The notes below the pieces were generated by a model, which searched no databases, was not told the DNA's origin, and saw only the letters and a program-made list of their open reading frames with translations. A program made the position numbers and the translations under genes. 64,000 nucleotides of DNA, from NCBI GenBank assembly GCA_039096225.1, contig JBBPEB010000014.1:248001-312000 (forward strand), given 5' to 3'. Positions 31,547-45,772 of this stretch are shown one piece after another; the stretch's first letter is position 1, and each line of letters opens with the position of its first letter. The DNA is from Blastocystis sp. Blastoise. Taxonomy: Eukaryota; Sar; Bigyra; Opalinata; Blastocystidae.

Positions 31547-32153
31547 GCTATTTATTATTATATTATAATATTTGTTATTAATTGTCTTACTCTTAGACTG
31601 TTTTGAAGGATATATATATTTGAATGTGATATTAGGATAGAGAGGAGGAGGAGAGAGAGAAGAATAAAAGTTGAGATTGAGGGAAGATGGTTCATATGCA
31701 TATAATTCCTGAAGGGATGATGTCCAATCTAAATAAGTACATCTATATATATATATATGGAAATATTAAATATATATAGAAAACAAATTATTGATATAAA
31801 TTGATAAAATAATCAAAATGATTTAAATATATATATATATATATATCAAAAATAATATGAATATACAAAGAGTTGATAATACGATATCCCATTTTGATAA
31901 TAGATACAGCTGATGTTTCTCCAACACGAATAGAACCACCCCAACACCGCCAAATCTGAAACAGAGTCCCGCGGGGAAGAGGAGTCACATAAGGATAGTC
32001 GATGGCTTCTTCCCATAAAATGGCTTGTTTCCCACGGGAAACGGTGTAATTCACAAAGTAACTAATAAAATTAGCTGTATACTCTCTATAGATAGATATA
32101 TATTAAAATAAAACAAAAATAGTGTAATATAAGAAACAGAATTAGAGAAATAC

Positions 32154-32189
<36 letters not shown>

Positions 32190-33025
32190 CTTATATTCAT
32201 AATAATTCTTTGTTTTTAAGTTTGGGTCACTCTTCCAGCACGTGTAAGATACCTCGTCACCTCCCAAATGTACATAACGGTCAGGGAATAATGAAATTAA
32301 TTTATCAAGAATAAACGTCTAGATAAAAAGCGTATATCGAAAATATATATTTCTTTAAAGAAATTATATACAATTAGTGAAAAAGTCTCATTTTTAAATG
32401 GATGAATCATATATTTATTTTCCATAGAATAATCACGGTTATTTGTTTCTTGTCCACATTGAGCAGCTGTCTTAGGAAAACAGCGAGAGATACCGCCAGT
32501 ATGTCCCGGTAAATCGAGTTCTGGAATAACACTATACAAATCATATATATTAATTTAGAGAGAATAATATATATGAAAATATATACATAAATATATATAA
32601 TAATATATCTATGTAAAAATATACATAAATATAGAGAATAATATATATATATAAATATAATATAAAATTAATAGAAATAAAATCTACATATATATTCATA
32701 GGAATAAAAAGATTTATATAAAATATATAAATAATATAACTAACATATATATATATACCGAATTCCTCTGACTCTTGCGTAGTTGATAATATTTAGAATA
32801 TCTATTTCATTATAAACATGAGAATAAATACTTCGTTCGGATTGTTTATCATTTGATATATACTCTGGAAGTATACCACACTGCATATTAGGCAGCAGGA
32901 AATCACGTTCTTGGGATGGGAATAAAACCGTCTTCTGCAGAACACGTGGCGTTGATGATGGCTTCAGAGGTATCTAATAATACATATATAGAGAATAGTA
33001 TAAGCAAAGAAATGATAAAAAAATG

Positions 33026-33064
<39 letters not shown>

Positions 33065-33778
33065 GAAAATAAAACAATTATATAATAATAATAGATACAT
33101 TATCTTTAAAGAATTGGATATTAAATTGAGCACCATCAAACATATGCCAATGTAAAACATTTGATTTCTCTATATACATTCCCGTGATTATTTTCTGAAT
33201 AGCAAGAAGTGATTGGAAGTGTCTATTTGTATCAAGAGACAATCCTCTCCAAAGATAATGAGGATAATCGTAAATTAAACAAGAGATACCAAATGGAGAA
33301 TTAGGGAGAGACACAAATGGGAATGAAGAATAATTGAATTGAATATTAGGTATATGAGATATAATTGAATATAAATGATTCATTTCTGATTGTAATGTAA
33401 GAGTAGATTTCTCTATATATTGTTTAGAAGGGAAATAGAGTGAGATTGATCTAGAAGGTTGAATTAATTGATATAAAGAGGAAAAGGATCGAATAACTCC
33501 ATAAATAGAATGAGTATGTATATAGATATATGGAGATGTCAAGTAAAGAAGATAGCTTTCTTCCATATCTAAAGAAGGAAAAGAAGACAAAGAAAGACCT
33601 TCGGGAGTGTCTATATATATATGAACTCCTTGTATTACAGGATTAGACATCTCTTTACTATATAACGAGATATAGAGGTGTGAATAGAGTAAGAAGTGAA
33701 AAGAAATATTGTTTTTTTATGTAAATAAGATATAATGAATTATATAGCATAATAATAATGAATAAAAAGAATTGAATA

Positions 33779-33830
<52 letters not shown>

Positions 33831-34675
33831 TGTAGTATTTGATTGTATAAGAGAACAAGGAGATGTTTGAGTAATAGAAGAGGGAGGAGTGAAGAGATCC
33901 TGAAAGGCAGTAATAATATCTTGAAGTATAGAGAGATTCTATTATAAAGAAATCATAAGTAAACATAGATTATAAGCATTGATATATACATATATAGATA
34001 TACAAACCATATATGTATATATATAATCATAAATTATTATATAATTATATATATACATCTGGGATATAAAGAGAATGAACAAAAACATAAAATGTAGAAT
34101 GAACAGGAACTTCTTTTAGAATTCCATGAGATTTATACTTCATCGATCTGTATACAAAGAGGATTCACAGTGATGAAATAAAGTAGATAAAAACAACTAT
34201 TTAGAATTAATATATACGAATAAACAATATGATTAGGTTTAGGAAAAATCAAGTTGTAAGGATCCAAAGTGACATATTTCGTTTCCTTTTCTCCCTCTGT
34301 CATCAGTGTGCATTGAAAGAGAATCATATTATCTAAAAATCAATTATAAAAAAGAAAAACTCCAGAATTACCTTTATTTTGACTTTTTGACGTCTTACTT
34401 TCTTTTCTATTATCAATGTTCGGTTCATTTTCTAATACTTTTAAATCATGTTTTTGAGAAAGCTTATTCATATTGGCTGAAACTCTCCAGAGACTTTTAA
34501 TTCTCTTAATTGGATTATCATGATATGTTTTTCGGTCCATGTAATCATTGTTAGAGTAAGTGATCTTAATTCATAGTCAATATTATAATTATATACATAC
34601 TAGATTAAAAACAAGTGTTGTTAAACACCCCACTATCGCGAGAAGTGTAATCACTAAGATGTATTCTGTCTTCAT
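29536..34675 (-). CDS. GH20 beta-N-acetylhexosaminidase apparently fused to a C-terminal EEP (DNase I-like) domain
   Basis: About twenty exons. The N-terminus [20 protein letters not shown] is a signal anchor. A GH20b-like region follows ([36 protein letters not shown]), then the GH20 barrel: [65 protein letters not shown] (catalytic Asp-Glu), [27 protein letters not shown]. Its end is at [14 protein letters not shown]. With phase 0 at each junction the frame continues through NTIPSLS and [20 protein letters not shown] into a second domain. That domain has [21 protein letters not shown] (metal Glu), [27 protein letters not shown] (Asp/Asn) and NYSDHFPLF (Asp-His), the EEP catalytic set, then TAG 29536. 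No Met begins the EEP part in frame. The alternative is two adjacent genes. Confidence 0.75.
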
Positions 34676-35717
34676 ATATAGATTTAATGATAAATAAACC
34701 TATGTTGACGAACTGCTAAAAAGCAACTGAAATCACTTTTCGATCAAAAATGTACGGTAAATGAATTTGAAAAATCGTTGAAAATGTCTGAATTCAAATT
34801 TTTAATTACATTTTTCTCTTAAAGTGTATATATTATAATGTAATAAATTGTTCATGATAGAATACATAATTGTTTTTCTTGAAATATATACTTGATAACA
34901 CTATAAAATCAAAAACTATAACCAACCAAAACTTCTAATGATTCAATCGTAGAAACGCATAGGATCGTTAATTAATACATTATGTATATTGTTCTTCATA
35001 ATTACTAGCTGATAGTCACCAGATATGCACATCTCGTAATCATGGATATCAGATTTCATTGTTTTGATCAACTGTATTAAATACATATTTAGATATATAT
35101 AACAACGAAATAGTCACCTCATCCATATTGATGGATAACTTGTTTTTGACAAATCGGTTTTAAGAAAATACAGTAGATATGTGATTTTATATATGATTCA
35201 ACGTTTTTACATATTCTTCGTATTCCTCCATCGTACTTAGCAACTAATACTTACTATTTCTTCAATCAACAAAAATATGTAATCTACAATTATCAAATTA
35301 TATTTCACATTAATCTTTCTTTACTTCTTTAGATATCAATATTGACATCAATTTTATTTCTATTTCAGTTTCCTATGTTAAATCTCATATTTGTATCTAA
35401 AAATGTCGAAGTGCATCTTTTTAACGGCTGGGACGACGTCGATTTCGTTATTAATTTTTCCTCCATAAACAAAGTTATAATCATGGGAAAAGAAGTATTG
35501 ATTATCCAATAGGAACAATTCGGTTGTAGAATGAGAGAATAGTCTTTCTAGAATGGCAATTGGTCACAGAGCTAGCCAATAAGATCGTCTAGAATGAAAG
35601 AAAGAGCTATTTGTGTCTTAGCAGTCTTAAAGATGGTCTGACGCATCTGGTCTTTTCAAAGGCTTGAAGAGATCATGATTTATTTTCTTTTTGTTGATAC
35701 TCTAATATTTGATAATC
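34676..35717. other. Divergent upstream region of the hexosaminidase and sialate lyase genes
   Basis: About 1 kb with no gene seen. Between 35500 and 35600 two similar blocks occur, CCAATAGGAACAATTCG followed by CTAGAATGG, and CCAATAAGATCG followed by TCTAGAATGA. They may be a duplicated promoter element shared by the two amino-sugar genes. This is inference from sequence only. Confidence 0.35.
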
Positions 35718-37352
35718 ATGAAGACTCCCTTCACTAATGCTCGTACCGTAAGTACTTATTATCACAATAAGTTTTTATCTATCTTTTCCTCCTAGTTTGG
35801 TAGAAAGATTGCTGATGATCCCAGCTCCTTTACTCTTCAAGGTCTTTGTTGTGCCGTCCACACTGCTTTGAATGATGATATGACTCTTAACTTATCTCTC
35901 ATTGCTACTCAAGCTAAACAACTTGTTGCTGAAAAGTGTACTGGTGTTTTCGTCTGTGGTACTGCTGGTGAATCTTTAGCCCTTAATATTACTGAACGTA
36001 AATCTGTATGTTTCTTTTTTTCTTATTATATTTATTGTTTTATGTTGTACGTATAGTAATTAATGGAAACTTTTTAATTTTATATCAATATTTTTTATAG
36101 CTCATCGACGAATGGGTTAAACAAGGTCATGCTAATGGTCTCTGTGTTATCATTCACATTGGTGATGAAGTTTTAACTAACGCTCAAGAACTCTGCAAAT
36201 ATGCTTATGAAAAAGGAGTTGATGCCGTGGCTCTTGTTCCCCCACGTTTCTTTGCTCCTCCTTGTCTTGATAACCTTGTTGATTGGGTTGCTAGAGTTGC
36301 CAGTGCTGCTCCTGAATTACCTGTCTATTATTATCACTTAGATGTCATCAACTATACTCCTTATCCTATGAATAAATTCTTAGAAATCTGTAGTAAACGT
36401 ATTCCTAATCTTTGTGGTATGAAATTCACTGATTATAACAGTTTTGTTCTTGGTCTTTGCTTAGAAGTCGAAGACTATAAATATAATGTACTCATGGGTA
36501 GAGAAGATGTATATATATAGCTTTTTTATTTATTATTATTTTGTTTTTTATTTTATTTTATTTATTTTATTTTATTTATTTTATTTTATTTATTTTATTT
36601 TATTTATTATATTTTATTTATTATATTTTTTATTATAGTTGTTATTATTTTATTTTATATATTCTATTTTTTATTATATACTATGTTATACTCTATAGGC
36701 TATGCTTGCTGCTGTTGCTACTGGTTGTGTTGGTTTCGTTGGTGCTTCTTTCTCTCTTGTTGGTAAGAACTTTTCTGAATTATTAGATGCTTGGGCTGCT
36801 AATGATCTTGAAACTGCTCGTCTTCACATGAAGAGAGGTAGAGACTTCTCCAAGATTTTGTATATATCATTTATATTCTATTTCATCTTCCTTTGTTATA
36901 TATATTATTATTAAACTATAAACTACTCTATATATATTTCGTTTAGATTCCAATCTGGTAATAAATATATGGAAGGTGCTAGTAACATCACTATTGATAA
37001 GGCTATTTGGACTCTTATTGGCTACAACTATGGTCCCGATAGAATTCTTAGAAAGAAGATGACTCCTGAAAAACTTGCTCTCTTAAAGAATGATCTTGAA
37101 GCTATTGGTTTCTGGGATTGGTCCAGTTTCAAGTGTACCTATGAATTCCCTAAGTGTGAATGTGGTTGTGGTAAGACCATTGATCAATGTGATTGCCCTG
37201 CTTCTTGCGGTTGTGCCTGTGCTCGTGCTTGTGCTTCTTCTGGTTGCCCTTGTTGTAAAGAATGTAAATGTGAAAACTGTACTTGTCCTAAGGGAAACAA
37301 GAAGTGTTGTGAGCAAGAACATCACCATGCTAAGCGTTGCCACAAGGAATAA
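35718..37352 (+). CDS. N-acetylneuraminate lyase with a metallothionein-like Cys-rich C-terminal tail
   Basis: Class I aldolase that splits sialic acid to N-acetylmannosamine and pyruvate. Exon 1 is MKTPFTNART. The barrel shows FVCGTAGESLALNITERKS (GT-GE substrate loop), LCVIIHIGDE, DAVALVPPRFFAPPCLDNLV, LPVYYYHLDVINYTPYPM (catalytic Tyr, vertebrate-like YYYH) and LCGMKFTDYNSFVLGL (Schiff-base Lys). It ends with MLAAVATGCVGFVGASFSLV and TIDKAIWTLIGYNYGPDRIL. In the same uninterrupted last exon (36969-37352), after EKLALLKNDLEAIGFWDWSS, about 70 residues follow with 20 cysteines in CxC, CxxC and CC patterns (KCECGCGK, QCDC, CGCAC, CPCC, CKCENCTC) and a HHH near the end. Such a tail is not normal for this family and suggests metal binding. 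Four introns; codon bias suggests good expression. Confidence 0.92.
36541..36640. repeat. (TTTTATTTTATTTA)n intronic repeat in the sialate lyase gene
   Basis: T-rich repeat with TTTAT and TTTA units between the exon ending VLMGRED and the exon starting near 36700 (MLAAVATG). Confidence 0.8.
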
Positions 37353-40300
37353 ATCATTTATTTCTTATACTTAACTATAATTGCATATCTAGTTGTGAAA
37401 TAATTATTCTTTCTATTTAAAATAAAAAGCAATACTGATTTCACAAATTGTCACTTTTACATTTTATTTTGTCATGTTTTGTTGTTTCTTTCGTTCCTAA
37501 TCAATGAATTAGATCAGTTTTATTGCATAAATTTTTCAGTTATATATAAAACTCATAATAAGTTTATTCTTTGAAATAGAGACTTAGAATTTCATTCCTG
37601 CGAGGAATTCTGAGTTATGTTTGCTCAGTTATGGTTTTTTTTTTTTTTTTTCTATCTCACACATGGTTTTTTTTCAACTCATACATGGTTTTTTTGTTGT
37701 TTTTTTAAATATTTTGTTGATTATTTTTGAGACGAAGGACTCAGGTGAATTTAAGCAACTATAGAATTATTTTAATAACCATTCTGTAATACACTCAAAT
37801 AAAAACGTTTCTATCTAAAGATTTTTTTGTGGCAAAATGGAATCCAACATTATCTTATAAACTTATGATTAAGCATTTCAATGACTGTAGAATCAATTGA
37901 ATATTATGAAAGTACCTCAAAATCATTTATTTAGCAAAACTATTTTTAGAATTGTGTTAATTCTTGTTCTTTAAACTTTAAAATATTTCAAATGCCATTT
38001 ATTTGGATGACTATGATGTAACGTATCTAAATATGATTTTAAAATAATTTGATATTTAACTGTTATGAGAAACGGTGAGAATAAAGTCATATTTGTTGTT
38101 TTTTTTTAAATGATACAAAATATATGTTCCAGATATCGTGAATATATAAATTAATAATATATATGTTTATCAACGTTTGTAAAGACTATAATACATATTT
38201 TTTCGCTGAAAAAACAATTTGTTTTTTATTGAACAATATATATACAAAAATGTCTTTAATATATATATGATTATTGATATAAATGTCAACTCTTCTAAAT
38301 CTATACTCAATAATGACATTAATATATATAAAATGATATCTATTCATCAAATACTGTATTTATATCACAAAAATAATACTTTATGCCTTATATAGAGTTC
38401 AAGAGTGATATACTTATATATATGTTGAATTATATTAACAAAAAAAAATTTGTTTATTGAGTTAACAAATATTTATTATTTTATATTTTTAACAAAAATG
38501 AAGTAATTAGACTTCTTTTTATTAATATATAATACTTGTTCATACTTGTTTGAGTTTTTTTAATTTAGAATAATTATTATTATATCATATATTAACTTTT
38601 TATATATAGCAACTAAGAACAAGTATTAATAAATATGTATATTAATATTGTAATTAATATCATCTTTTAAATATAATAATATATTATATAGATACGTATA
38701 ACTTTAGCAAGAAGTTTATTATTATAATACAAACAAAAAAACTCCAAAAAAAAAAGAATATATATATTATTATGTGAAACTGTGAAAAAAAAATATTTTT
38801 TAATTTTTTAAAATAAATAATCAGATTATATCTTTATCTAATAATTTATAAATATTTAAAAAATGTTGATAATGTACACTTAGATATATGCTAATGAAAA
38901 ATGGTGTATATTTATATATGTTTTTGGAAACAGCATAAAAAAATTAAAATTTTAAAAAATTAAAAATAATAAAAAACTCTAAAATATATATCTATATTTT
39001 ATTTTCGTTTTACTTTTTTTATATGTCCAAATTTGTTTAATTATTACTGCTATGACAATATAGGATGCTATTTTATCAGTTTCATACCTGACTAGTCGAT
39101 AGTTTGATATTTTCTGTAACTATTTTAATAGATATATTTATTTTTTATATTAAATTTTATATATCATGATATTTACACTCAAAACTTTTAAAAATATCTC
39201 ACATATGTTGTAAACTGTGTAACAGATGGAAATAATTTATATTATCAAAAAAATAAAAATAATAAAGCAGTTATAAACAATTATAATTTTCTATTTCTTA
39301 ATTTATATTATTAAATACGAACTGGATATTAATATTTTTTTACATATTTTTATGTATTATATCTCAATCAAGGTATCTCCATATAAAAAAATGGTTTTTA
39401 TACCTTAAATGTAATTAATTTCCAAAATGATTACAACAAATTTTCTACCTTAAGTTGATAATTTGTTTCAAAATTGTATTTTTCGTAGCCTCACTTGTAT
39501 GTGTTCTACTATGATATCATCAATCTCTTGATATATACGAATTAAGTGACAAATCTAAGTGTTGTTCATTAACTGTTTTCTATATAAATTTTTTTTTTTA
39601 ACTTATTAATAATGTCAAACATGTCTTAAGCATAAAAATTATTTTTATAAATATTATATAAATATATATCTTGTAATATAAGACTTTTTCTTTTTTTTAA
39701 CCCCAAAAAAAACCATGTATGAGTTGAAAAAAAACCATGTGTGAGATAGTTTTGGAAAATGGTTAAACATAACTGATGCTTTATTATGTTAAAAACTGAT
39801 TAAATATTGTATTTTTTGCATATACATGATAGAGCAACTAAATTGTAATATATGAATCAAGATATAAGCTTCTTCCAGATAAATATTGGTACTCAATTGG
39901 AAAGATTATTATTTTTTTAATATTGTTTATAGAAAAAAAACTCTAGCTATAATATATACGTATATATTGTCTTGCTATTACTTTCTATAGTGAGTATTAT
40001 TAAGAAACAAACATGATTCTCCATCAAAACTAGATTCATGATGTATAAATCAATAATCATGATGAACTGGTGTATACAACGATTTGTAGTATTCATTTAT
40101 GATTCAAAGAACATTATAAGAGAATATGCAACCATTAGAAAACTAAATGGAGTATTATTTGTGTAATACATAGTTAAATTTATTTCAATTATTATATCAA
40201 GTCCAGTTATGTTTAAAAAATAATTAACAGTAACTCATGTAATGAGAAAAAGAAACTAAAGACAATTGGGATTGTTTGGAATTATTCTTTTTTTCTTTTA

Positions 40301-40654
40301 TTATCATTTTATATATTATATATTGCTTTTATTTATCATCATTATGTCTTAACTTTATCAATTATATATATAAATATTATTAAAACAATGCTACTTTTTT
40401 TTGTAATTGATTTCGTCTAATCATTCGTCAATGACTAGCATACACCGTCACCAATTTATACTAGATCATAGTGTATGATGTAAAAAACATATTTGAAGTG
40501 CTTACAATGCGTAATACTCAATTAAACAACCCAGTTATGTGAAAAACGTATAGTTATGGGGTTTTTCAAAATACTGTGTTCCAGTTATGGTTCCCCAGGG
40601 AAATTTGAAGTCTCTAAAAAAAGATAACTCAACATTTATAAATACTTCTAATAA
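37353..40654. other. 3.3-kb gene-free region with an inverted-repeat element
   Basis: No protein-coding exon was found. It contains the terminal-inverted-repeat element described separately and several scattered copies of an AGTTATG motif (near 37614, 37627, 39767 reversed, 40205, 40530, 40552, 40582). The last 60 bp lead into the dynactin p25 gene. Confidence 0.5.
37612..39776. mobile_element. Putative non-autonomous DNA element, 2.2 kb, long inverted ends
   Basis: The stretch at 37651-37695 (CTATCTCACACATGG, T8, CAACTCATACATGG, T7) reappears as its reverse complement at 39704-39748, essentially without mismatch over about 44 bp. Further out both arms carry AGTTATGTTT at similar distances (37614 and 39765-39774). 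Each arm is internally repetitive, with two CATGG-plus-poly-T units. The 2-kb interior is extremely AT-rich with no open frame, so any transposase would have to act in trans. Target duplications could not be identified. Superfamily unknown. Confidence 0.6.
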
Positions 40655-41323
40655 TGGATTATTTTATCGAGCCTGAAACTCAACAAGTCGATTCTAAAAC
40701 ATATATTGATTTTACAAGAAACAAATTGAGTAAAGCTGCTATTTTTCCTGGTCTTTCATTAAAATTTGATGGTAAGGTATGTGTTTAAATACATATATAT
40801 TTTAAAATATTACTATATAATTGATTTATAAAGGCAATCGTCCGTGAAGGTACTGTTATTCGAGGAGATCAAGGCAAATGTAATATAGGACTTCATACAA
40901 CGTTAGAAAAAGATGTTGTAATCAAACCTCCACTCTATATTCAACCCAAGTATTTGCATTTTCTTACTATTTGTTTGTCGTAGAGAAAATAAATGAATGT
41001 TTCTATGGTTTTAACTAATATCTAATATATATATATAGTGGAAGACCTTGTTTTAATTTATTTCGAATTGGTAAGTATTCTTATGTAGGAGACAATTCAT
41101 TGATAGAAGCTAAATATATTGGTGATTGTGTATATATTGGTAAGAATTGCTCTATTGTATGTATTTGTCTTTATTTATAGTATAAATATATATTATTATA
41201 TACTACAATAATTTTAATAAAGGGACCTCGTGTGATTATTCGTGATTGTGTATATATCGAAGATAATACTGTAATTCCTGCCGATTCTTCTATAGCTCCT
41301 TTTTCTCATATTGCTGGAACACC

Positions 41324-41370
<47 letters not shown>

Positions 41371-41509
41371 ATTTTTTTTTAATTAATTTGATCGTTATTA
41401 TACTATATATTTAGCTACATTCATTGGTGAAGTTCCTGAAACTTTTGCTATCACACAACGTCTCTTTGCTGAAGAACAATATAATAGACTTCAAAGCTCT
41501 TCTGAATAA
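40655..41509 (+). CDS. DCTN5: Dynactin subunit 5 (p25), left-handed beta-helix protein
   Basis: Five exons. The protein starts [20 protein letters not shown], then has hexapeptide-repeat coils: [67 protein letters not shown] and [20 protein letters not shown]. After [14 protein letters not shown] the last exon reads [20 protein letters not shown] and ends at TAA 41509. The order and the DNTV(I/L)P and GE(V/L)PE blocks match p25 of the dynactin pointed-end complex, which helps dynein-dynactin bind early endosomes. Length is near the normal 180 residues. The intron at 41326-41414 contains a (TA)n run. Confidence 0.93.
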
Positions 41510-43231
41510 TTTAATTTATTATGATCTATTTCTTTTTGTTTTGTGTTATCTCTCTCTGTTGGGTATTCATTTTTACACCCCCTTTCTTTCAAGATCGACG
41601 ATTATCCGTGTTTATATTAACATATGTTGATGAAGAGATTTTATTCCCGTTTTGTTACAATAATTTTTGGTAGAGATGGGCGAAATCTATCGAGTTTCAC
41701 TTGTATCAAAATGTTTTTTTAGGGATGGGTACATGCAATTTCTTTAAAAAAAAATATTTGAAAAATTTTAAATTCTTGTTCCAAATAGCCAGGACATGTT
41801 TTATAAATAGTTTTAATATATTTTTACATTCATTATATTATTTCTTACACTTCTAGTATAACATTTTGATAATTGGACATAATAATTGGTCAACATTTAC
41901 TTTAGTAGTATTCTATTAGAAATTAAAACATCATTATTATTATATCAGACTTGTGCTTACCAATGTAAGATATATAATAAAGGATTATACATATGGCTAA
42001 TTTGAATAGCTTCCTATGTTTTATGTATTCCATGCTATATTCTACCGTTATTGATCATAAATGATTTTTAATGTGGAAAAAGATAATAAACTACAAATAT
42101 AATCTTATCAAATGACACTTAAATGGAACAGTTTTCCATTTAGAGAACAAATATAACTCAAAATAAGACGATCATATGTAGTAGAACAAAATAATATATA
42201 TATATTTTAATGTAATTAAAAAAAATGGATTTGTAGTAATTTTATTTAGTGATTTCTCGTATAAAGAATATCTCAATTTGTCTTGTATATCTAAAAAATT
42301 GTCTTTTAATTTCTATTACTTGAAAGTAAGATGCTATTTTTAAATAAATATTCATTTCCATTATGATCATCGTTCTAATCGTTCTTATTGCTTAAAGGTG
42401 ATGTTTTTGCGTATATTTATTTATTTGTTTGTTAACAAAAGATAATTTGAATAATTTGTTAATATATTATTCTATACAATCTACATGTAATTGTACTCAC
42501 AACCAGAAAAATTGTTTTATGATTCCAGACTGTGACATTACCATGTTAATATTTTAAAAAATATACTAAAAATAATCTACTTGCTTTAAATACCACGTTT
42601 AATAAGAAAAATAATTAAATTCTATGCGATAACGAAATATTATATTTTTATTATAGAAAGTTTTATTATTTTATGATATAAAGTGGCTTAATAGTTTCAA
42701 TGTAGTTGTCACAACATTTCATGATATGTTTTTTGTGGTATCTCACTAGAATGACATGTAATTGAAGAATAACAATTTATCTTAAATATTTTTTTAGGAT
42801 TTAATATACATTATTGTGGTTATCTACAATATTTACATTTATATCATCAATTAAATCATCAATATTCAACGTTGTTCTGATTTACCAATTGTAATTCTGA
42901 ATATCGTTAAGACTAACTTATTTTTTTAGATTCATTCACTTCAAATAGGCTACGTATGACATATAAAAGACATTCTTCTTTATATCATATCTGCAACATA
43001 CTCATGAGATAATATCTATCATATCCCAAAAACCACTTTTTTTTCCCGTGAATATTTATAAAAATTTGTAGCTACTTTTGGGTATCTACTTTCAGCTACA
43101 AGGCAGCTACTTGTAGCTGCCCAAACTTGTAGCTACTTTCGCCCATCCCTAAATAAAAACCATTACACTTCAAGAAATTGTTTCTATTCGTTAAACTAGA
43201 TATATAATCAGATTATTTTAGAGAAGAGACA
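41510..43231. other. 1.7-kb gene-free region between DCTN5 and SRP54
   Basis: No exon detected. It is mostly occupied by the putative element at 41671-43151. Confidence 0.5.
41671..43151. mobile_element. Putative degenerate hAT-like or similar element with TAGRGATGGGCGAAA ends
   Basis: The left end reads TAGAGATGGGCGAAAT (41671) and the right end is the inverse, CTTTCGCCCATCCCTA (43136-43151). A second partial copy, TTAGGGATGGGTA, lies at 41719. Near the right end (43066-43134) several GTAGCTAC or CTTGTAGCTG palindromes cluster, like subterminal transposase-binding repeats. The end sequence resembles the AGGGRTGGGC termini common in hAT elements. The roughly 1.4-kb interior has no open frame. 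No clear 8-bp target duplication was found, so the exact limits are uncertain. Confidence 0.45.
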
Positions 43232-45416
<2,185 letters not shown>

Positions 45417-45772
45417 TTCTCTGAATATTTTTTTCTTTTTATTTTAATTTATTTGTATTCCTGATTTTTGATTTTAATTTTTTCATAAATATATATATAA
45501 CATTGCGGGTTCTTTTCCATTTATTTTTGTTTGTAATTACTAATCATATTTTTCTCTTCTTTATATTCATCATATTTGTTTTGTTCTTGTCTCCTATCAT
45601 TATTCAACTTGAACACCATACTTTTCTATTTAAAATAAACGAAAATAAAACCCTATTATTAGAAAACTCTTTTAGTACAGTCAGAAAAAATTTTGTTTTT
45701 CATCATTATCACAATATCCTTTCCATTATTGGAATATACTATTTAATATTTGAGGTTGTTTGATAAGAAGAC
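45417..45772. other. Short intergenic spacer after SRP54
   Basis: About 350 bp, T-rich. No gene was supported; one open frame at 45503-45763 has the composition of untranslated DNA. Confidence 0.45.
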
